Below are positions 36,743 to 40,851 of a DNA stretch of 40,851 bases, piece by piece. Source of the DNA: DATDCV01 sp036524155 (lineage in GTDB: Bacteria; Verrucomicrobiota; Verrucomicrobiia; Limisphaerales; UBA8199); the NCBI GenBank assembly GCA_036524155.1, contig DATDCV010000722.1, positions 1 through 40,851 on the forward strand, written 5' to 3'. Under the pieces are notes generated by a model, which had not been told where the DNA came from, did not search any database, and was given only the letters and a program-made list of their open reading frames with translations. Every line of letters begins with the position of its first letter. Position 1 is the first letter of the stretch. A program made the translations under genes and the position numbers.

Positions 36743-38098
36743 TCAGCTATCGATCAGCATGAAGGTCACTTCGGCTTCGCTCACCACTTCGTCGTTCACC
36801 TTGCAGACTCCCTTGGCCTTTCCAATCTTGCCGCGCATTTTCGTCATCTCCACGTCAATAACAAGCGTATCGCCCGGTTGCACCGGCTTGCGCCATTTGA
36901 CCTCTTCGGCCGACATGAAATAGGCGATTTTCCCGACGTTTTCCGCGCGGCGCAGCATCAGGATCCCGGCGACCTGCGCCATCGCCTCGAGTTGCAGGAC
37001 GCCTGGCATGATGGGCCGACGGGGGAAATGACCCTGAAAATATGGCTCGTTGATGGTGACGTTCTTCACCCCCACAATTCTACTGCCCTCGATCTTCAGA
37101 ATCCGGTCAACCATCAGAAACGGATAGCGATGCGGCAAGAGGCGCATCAGCATCTCGATATCCATGCCGCCGCCGGTTTCGAGGGCCTCCTGGATCGCTT
37201 TGTCCGGGGCCGAGACGGCGCGGGGTGCGGGCGGTGGCCCGAAGGTCTCCGACCGGCGCATTTGCAGGCTGATTCGCCTGACAAGCTCGCAATTGGCGGC
37301 ATGACCCGGTTTGACTGCCACCAGGTGCCCGCGGATGGGACATCCCAGCAGCGAGAGGTCGCCCAGGATATCCAGCATCTTGTGCCGGACAAATTCCTCG
37401 GGGTAGCGCAGCGGCTCGGTTGTCAGCACCGCGTCGTCGCGAATCACCACCGCGTTTTCGAGGCTGCCGCCGCGAATCAAGCCGTTCTTGATCAGGTACT
37501 CGATCTCCTCGTAAAAACAAAACGTCCGGGCATGGGACAACTCCTTCTCCCAACTCTGCGGGGTGAGTTCGAGGCTGTAGAACTGGGTGAATCTCCCGTG
37601 CTTGTCCGCGCTGGTGCAACTGATTTTGAAGGCGTCATTAGGGAACAACGTCATCAAGGTCTCGCCCATTTCCAACTCGATGGGCGAGCTCACCACGTAA
37701 GGCTCGCGCCTGGCATCCTGCGGTACGATCCCGGCCTCTTTAATCAGCCGGCAATACTCCCGGGCGCTGCCGTCGCCAATCGGCGGCTCATTCGAATCAA
37801 GCTCCACGATCGCGTTATCGATGCCGTAACCAGCGAGCGTTGCCAGCACATGCTCGACCGTGTGAATCCGGGTATTGCCCTTCGCGAGCGTTGTGGACCG
37901 GTTGTTTTCGACCACGTTCTCGACGCGCGCCTCGATTTCCGGTTTGCCCTCCAAATCAACCCGCCGGAAACAGATGCCGCTGCCGGCCGGCGCTGGCAGG
38001 AAGCTCAGCGTCACGCTCCCGCCGCTATGCAAGCCCGTGCCTGAAAAGGTTGCCGGGCGACTGATGGTTTGCTGTTGCAGCACCCGCGCATTAAACAA
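36743..38098 (-). CDS. Bifunctional LpxC-FabZ: UDP-3-O-acyl-GlcNAc deacetylase / 3-hydroxyacyl-ACP dehydratase
   Basis: The 451-residue fusion joins LpxC (residues 1-300) and FabZ (about 315-451). LpxC zinc ligands H79, H239 (RHKMLDILGD) and D243 are present, as are HTVEH (79-83) and the catalytic His266 (KPGHAANC). It commits UDP-GlcNAc-acyl to lipid A synthesis. The FabZ half has LLPHRYPFLMVDR, the hot-dog catalytic His357 (GHFPRRPIMPG) and Glu371, and dehydrates 3-hydroxyacyl-ACP in fatty acid synthesis. The fusion couples the two pathways that compete for 3-hydroxyacyl-ACP; it is known from several phyla, including Bacteroidetes and Verrucomicrobia. The start MFNARVLQQQTI is unambiguous. 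MITE copy 3 lies just upstream. Confidence 0.96.
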   Translation of the reverse strand: MFNARVLQQQTISRPATFSGTGLHSGGSVTLSFLPAPAGSGICFRRVDLEGKPEIEARVENVVENNRSTTLAKGNTRIHTVEHVLATLAGYGIDNAIVELDSNEPPIGDGSAREYCRLIKEAGIVPQDARREPYVVSSPIELEMGETLMTLFPNDAFKISCTSADKHGRFTQFYSLELTPQSWEKELSHARTFCFYEEIEYLIKNGLIRGGSLENAVVIRDDAVLTTEPLRYPEEFVRHKMLDILGDLSLLGCPIRGHLVAVKPGHAANCELVRRISLQMRRSETFGPPPAPRAVSAPDKAIQEALETGGGMDIEMLMRLLPHRYPFLMVDRILKIEGSRIVGVKNVTINEPYFQGHFPRRPIMPGVLQLEAMAQVAGILMLRRAENVGKIAYFMSAEEVKWRKPVQPGDTLVIDVEMTKMRGKIGKAKGVCKVNDEVVSEAEVTFMLIDS

Positions 38099-38129
38099 AC
38101 CTCCTCTGCCCTTGGCAAGGGAGAGATGG

Positions 38130-38257
38130 TATCAGGAGTATCCGCTCAGTCTTTGGTCGGAGCGCCGATTTTTAATCGGCTTAAGCGAGTCGATGGCCGC
38201 TTGTAAGCCGAGTGCAACTCGGCGCTCCGGCCAAAGACTGAGCGGATACTATCAGGA
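38130..38257 (+). mobile_element. MITE-like palindromic element, copy 3, with exact 8-bp target duplication
   Basis: The element proper is 38138-38249 (112 bp), between identical octamers TATCAGGA at 38130-38137 and 38250-38257. The arms are inverted repeats with two mismatched positions. The interior has three nested hairpins, giving a cloverleaf-like fold. The right-hand octamer contains the stop codon of the GrpE-like gene, so insertion duplicated the stop and left that reading frame unchanged. It lies in the promoter region of lpxC-fabZ. Confidence 0.92.
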
Positions 38258-39112
38258 AGCCGGCTCGGCGGGCTGAGTGCCAGGGAGCGGCAACTGCGTT
38301 CGCGGTTCTGTTGGCCCGGAGGCCTCAGCCGGCGCGCTGGCCTGTTGGAGCCGCACCAGGATCGGCCGCAGCATGCGGCCCTGGTAAGTGTAGCCGGTGG
38401 CCACCATGTCGGAGATGATTGCCCCCGCGGACGCCGTTCCGTCTCCGTCCATCACCTGATGACGCTGGGGGTCAAATGGTTCGGCGGGCTCGGCGCTAAT
38501 CGGGACGAGGCCCACGCGCCGGGAAACATCCCGACAGGCGTTCTGGAAATGCGTCAGTTGCTCGATGAGATTGGGCTGTCCTGAGCGCACCGCCCCGGCA
38601 TGCAGCGCGTGAACATGGTCCAGCATCCGCACCAAAACTTGCAGCCAATCCTGTTCTCCTCTTCGCAGCTTTTCCACCTCCAGCCGCAGCGTGCTCTTCT
38701 CGGAATCGTTGGCCCGCTGCATGAACTCGGTGAACAACTTCAACTCCGCCGCCATTTTCTCCGCGATCGTTCTGGCCGCGTTCGCCGTTTTGTCAGCCTC
38801 ATCCTGAACGTTTTGCCACCGTGCCGTCGCGCCGCTGATTTGCTCCGCGATTCTGCCGATGTCCTGGACCTGGGCCACGACATTGGTGAGCGCGTTGGTC
38901 TCGGCAACCTTCACGAGGGCCTGGTATTCGAGCACAAAGGGCACGATACTCAGCACGGCTCCCGTGGCGATGCAGCCCACCGCCAGGCACAGTTCGGGCG
39001 TGGTCATGGGGAGCCGGCTCTGGGCGTAAATGAAAACCGCAGTCCAGAGTAATAGGGCGTCTCCCGCCAAAAAAGGCCACTTGTTTGTTTTGGGTGCGTT
39101 CGAGTCAGCCAT
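38252..39112 (-). CDS. Membrane-anchored GrpE-like protein
   Basis: The 286-residue protein starts at ATG 39112; a longer frame to 39268 runs back towards the tRNA and lacks features. It has two membrane segments near residues 13-31 and 38-60 and a long helical, coiled-coil-rich part (about 65-180). A C-terminal region reads FDPQRHQVMD...AIISDMVATGYTYQGRMLRPILVRL, matching the GrpE beta-domain (FDPxxHxA...GYxLxxRxLRPAxV). GrpE is the nucleotide-exchange factor of DnaK, normally soluble. This version is membrane-tethered, with the exchange-factor part in the cytoplasm if both segments span the membrane (inference). Its stop is inside the MITE copy 3 target octamer. It may recruit Hsp70 to the inner membrane; the dnaK-binding surface was not verified. 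Confidence 0.78.
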   Translation of the reverse strand: MADSNAPKTNKWPFLAGDALLLWTAVFIYAQSRLPMTTPELCLAVGCIATGAVLSIVPFVLEYQALVKVAETNALTNVVAQVQDIGRIAEQISGATARWQNVQDEADKTANAARTIAEKMAAELKLFTEFMQRANDSEKSTLRLEVEKLRRGEQDWLQVLVRMLDHVHALHAGAVRSGQPNLIEQLTHFQNACRDVSRRVGLVPISAEPAEPFDPQRHQVMDGDGTASAGAIISDMVATGYTYQGRMLRPILVRLQQASAPAEASGPTEPRTQLPLPGTQPAEPAS

Positions 39113-39213
39113 CGTTGGACAGGTGTAGACGATGCACTGCCCAAGTTCAAGCTCTGCGAAGCTTGACTCGCGCCTGCCCGGTGCCATACTGCTGGTGCTG
39201 CCCAGGCGGGCAA

Positions 39214-39306
<93 letters not shown>

Positions 39307-39333
39307 GTAAAATCAGGGGTAGAAAAGAGGTTG

Positions 39334-39362
39334 TTGACTTTCCTTACGGTATTCCTTACATT
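39334..39362 (+). promoter_or_regulatory. Promoter of the integrase gene
   Basis: TTGACT (39334-39339) and TACATT (39357-39362) have the optimal 17-bp spacing and lie 11 bp before the integrase ATG at 39374. If transcription begins near 39369, the message would have almost no leader, consistent with the absence of a ribosome-binding site. Confidence 0.55.
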
Positions 39363-39373
39363 TTGTACCACAT

Positions 39374-40708
39374 ATGAGAACACCGACGTTTCCAGAGGAA
39401 ATCAAAGACGAGTCCTGCACCGCCACGATCTACGAGCGGGAGTTCACCAAACCGGACAAGGACGGGAAGCCCAAGCGATACCTCGAGTACCGCCTCACAT
39501 GGTACGAGGACGGCAAGCGGCAGATCAAAACCTCTGCCAACTATCTCGCCCTGCGAACCCAGGCCATCGAAATCCTCAAGGACTTAAAAGAGGGCAGGCG
39601 CACTACCAGTTCGGCGGCAGACCTGCTCACCGCCGCGCAGCGGAACGAGTATGCGCGAGCCGTGAAGATCGTCCAGCCAACGGGTGTAGCCCTGGACGTT
39701 GTGGCAACGCACTTCGCGGAAGCGGTGAAGATCCTCGGCAGCGACTTGGTTGTGCTGGCCGCGCAGGAATACGCCAATCGGCACCGGAAGCTTCAAGCGC
39801 GAACCGTGTCCGAAGCGGTCGAGGAATTCATCACTGAAAAGGAACGGCGGTTGCAGGCGGGCACCCTGAGCGACGTTCACGTTCGCCGTCTTGCTTCCCG
39901 GCTCCGGGCGTTCGCGGGTGCGGTTTCGATGAACATCGCCTCAGTAACGGCAGAGGACATAAACAAGTTTCTGGATGATCTCCGGGTCAGTGATGACGGG
40001 CCAGTAGTCAGCACTCGCACGCGGGACAATTGGGCCGACAGCATCGCGACTCTTTATGAGTGGTCAAAGGTGAAGCGTTACGTTCCGTTCGATTACGATG
40101 AGCCGTCCAGAATCACGCGGCTCGACAACGACGAAGAAGGGGTCATTGAGATTTACACGCCAGCGGAAATGAAGGCCCTACTCGACAATGCGGACAAGGA
40201 GTTGCTGCCGGTCTTGGCCATCGGCGCTTTCGCGGGCATCCGCACGTCGGAAATGCTCCGCTTGGATTGGTCAGACGTGAAGATGGACAACGGCAGCAGC
40301 AGCATCGTAGTGCAGAAGGGAAAGGTGAAGAGGCGCTACAAGTCCCGCCGCATCGTCCCGATGACCGAGAACTTGAAGGCGTGGCTTGAGCCCTACGCCA
40401 AGGCGCAAGGCCCGGTCTGGGCATGGAGTGAGCCGCAGCTTCACAAGCGTTTTCAGGAACTTGCCGACAAGGTAGAAACGGCGATGCGAAAGCGGGACAA
40501 AAGCATCGAATTCAAGTGGAAACACAACGCCCTGCGGCACTCGTTCATTTCCTACCGGGTCGCGGACGTTAAGGACGTGCCCAAGGTCGCCGTCGAAGCC
40601 GGTAATAGCCCGCAGATGATCTACTCCAATTACCTTGAGCTTGTGACCGAGCCGGACGCGCAAGCGTGGTTCGCCATCAGGCCGAAAGCGAAGGCCGCGA
40701 AGAAGTAA
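39374..40708 (+). CDS. Tyrosine recombinase / site-specific integrase
   Basis: The 444-residue integrase has an N-terminal DNA-binding part (residues 1-60), a SAM-like core-binding domain (about 145-235) and the catalytic domain (about 258-430). Catalytic residues: Arg290 in GAFAGIRTSEMLRL, a Lys near 315, box II NALRHSF (Arg388), and nucleophile Tyr420 in SNYLELV. The two usual histidines are Asn: N385 instead of His in HxxR, and N411 in GNSPQMIY instead of GH. That is a recurring style in verrucomicrobial and planctomycete integrases. It begins 67 bp after tRNA-Ser and points away from it, as in integrative elements and prophages. A terminator follows. Confidence 0.93.
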   Translation: MRTPTFPEEIKDESCTATIYEREFTKPDKDGKPKRYLEYRLTWYEDGKRQIKTSANYLALRTQAIEILKDLKEGRRTTSSAADLLTAAQRNEYARAVKIVQPTGVALDVVATHFAEAVKILGSDLVVLAAQEYANRHRKLQARTVSEAVEEFITEKERRLQAGTLSDVHVRRLASRLRAFAGAVSMNIASVTAEDINKFLDDLRVSDDGPVVSTRTRDNWADSIATLYEWSKVKRYVPFDYDEPSRITRLDNDEEGVIEIYTPAEMKALLDNADKELLPVLAIGAFAGIRTSEMLRLDWSDVKMDNGSSSIVVQKGKVKRRYKSRRIVPMTENLKAWLEPYAKAQGPVWAWSEPQLHKRFQELADKVETAMRKRDKSIEFKWKHNALRHSFISYRVADVKDVPKVAVEAGNSPQMIYSNYLELVTEPDAQAWFAIRPKAKAAKK

Positions 40709-40729
40709 GGCCCGCCCTCGTCCCTCTCA

Positions 40730-40755
40730 CCCCGGCCCGCCAGCCGGGGTTTTTG
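40730..40755 (+). terminator. Rho-independent terminator of the integrase gene
   Basis: CCCCGGC (40730-40736) pairs with GCCGGGG (40743-40749) around a 6-base loop and is followed by a run of five T from 40750. It lies 21 bp past the integrase stop, so the integrase is probably transcribed alone. Confidence 0.85.
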
Positions 40756-40799
40756 TTGGCCTGCATCATCCGTAAACCAGTTTACCAGAGGGGCAGCGT

Positions 40800-40817
40800 G
40801 TATATACGGGTATATAC
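40800..40817. promoter_or_regulatory. Tandem GTATATAC palindromes near window end
   Basis: GTATATAC occurs at 40800-40807 and 40810-40817. Each copy is its own reverse complement and the repeat period is 10 bp, about one helical turn, placing both sites on the same DNA face. An AT-rich stretch and ATG follow. This looks like an operator for a gene beyond the window, perhaps the element's regulator, but nothing confirms it. Confidence 0.35.
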
Positions 40818-40851
40818 TTTTTCTAATTTAACGCATGAAAATAGTTGTTGA

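Noticed and set aside
36614..38044. A 476-codon open frame on the plus strand across rsmI and lpxC-fabZ
   Set aside because: Antisense shadow of two well-supported genes; composition rich in H, R, Q and no recognisable domain.

Overview
This window is GC-rich chromosomal DNA, most likely from a member of the Verrucomicrobiota of the Pedosphaera/Limisphaerales type. That placement is an inference. It rests on a fused LpxC-FabZ gene (so a lipid A-bearing, Gram-negative envelope), secreted proteins with a C-terminal FYRA-type ending, PilV/PilW/PilX-like pilin gene triplets, many exported glycoside hydrolases, and integrase sequence style. No rRNA is present to confirm it.

Layout. 1-7164: the tail of peptidase T, a palindromic repeat, an exported amidohydrolase with a CBM9-like C-terminus, a GH78 rhamnosidase, a small secreted protein and a diacylglycerol-kinase-like lipid kinase. 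7309-12653 (minus strand): two consecutive copies of a three-gene minor-pilin cassette (PilV-like, PilW-like, PilX-like), separated by about 400 bp of hairpin-rich sequence. 13159-21058 (plus strand, divergent from the pilins): a Wsp-type chemosensory cluster with receptor (WspA), CheW (WspB), Cys-rich CheW (WspD) and CheA-REC (WspE). In place of the diguanylate cyclase WspR is an 846-residue hybrid histidine kinase that begins with a WspR-like receiver. wspC (CheR) and wspF (CheB) are absent. 21099-25164: LD-carboxypeptidase, a ketoreductase-ACP-flavoenzyme cassette and a VOC protein. 25213-30468: GH92 mannosidase with a malectin domain, two lipoproteins and a Tat-exported ADP-ribosylglycohydrolase. 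30552-39112: metH with a palindromic operator-like site, a Cys-rich small protein, a J-like protein lacking HPD, rsmI, lpxC-fabZ and a membrane-anchored GrpE-like protein. 39214-40851: tRNA-Ser(GCU) followed by a tyrosine integrase, probably the left end of an integrated element.

The strongest candidate for something new is the Wsp-like system. The N-terminal receiver and linker of the last protein keep the WspR pattern, but the GGDEF domain is replaced by HisKA-HATPase-REC-REC-HPt. Surface or envelope sensing would then feed a multistep phosphorelay instead of c-di-GMP synthesis. It lies next to, and divergent from, two pilin operons.

The second clear discovery is a 111-112 bp MITE-like element. 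It is present three times (22087, 35664, 38138), has 31-bp inverted arms, and each copy is bounded by an 8-bp direct repeat (two exact, one with a single mismatch).
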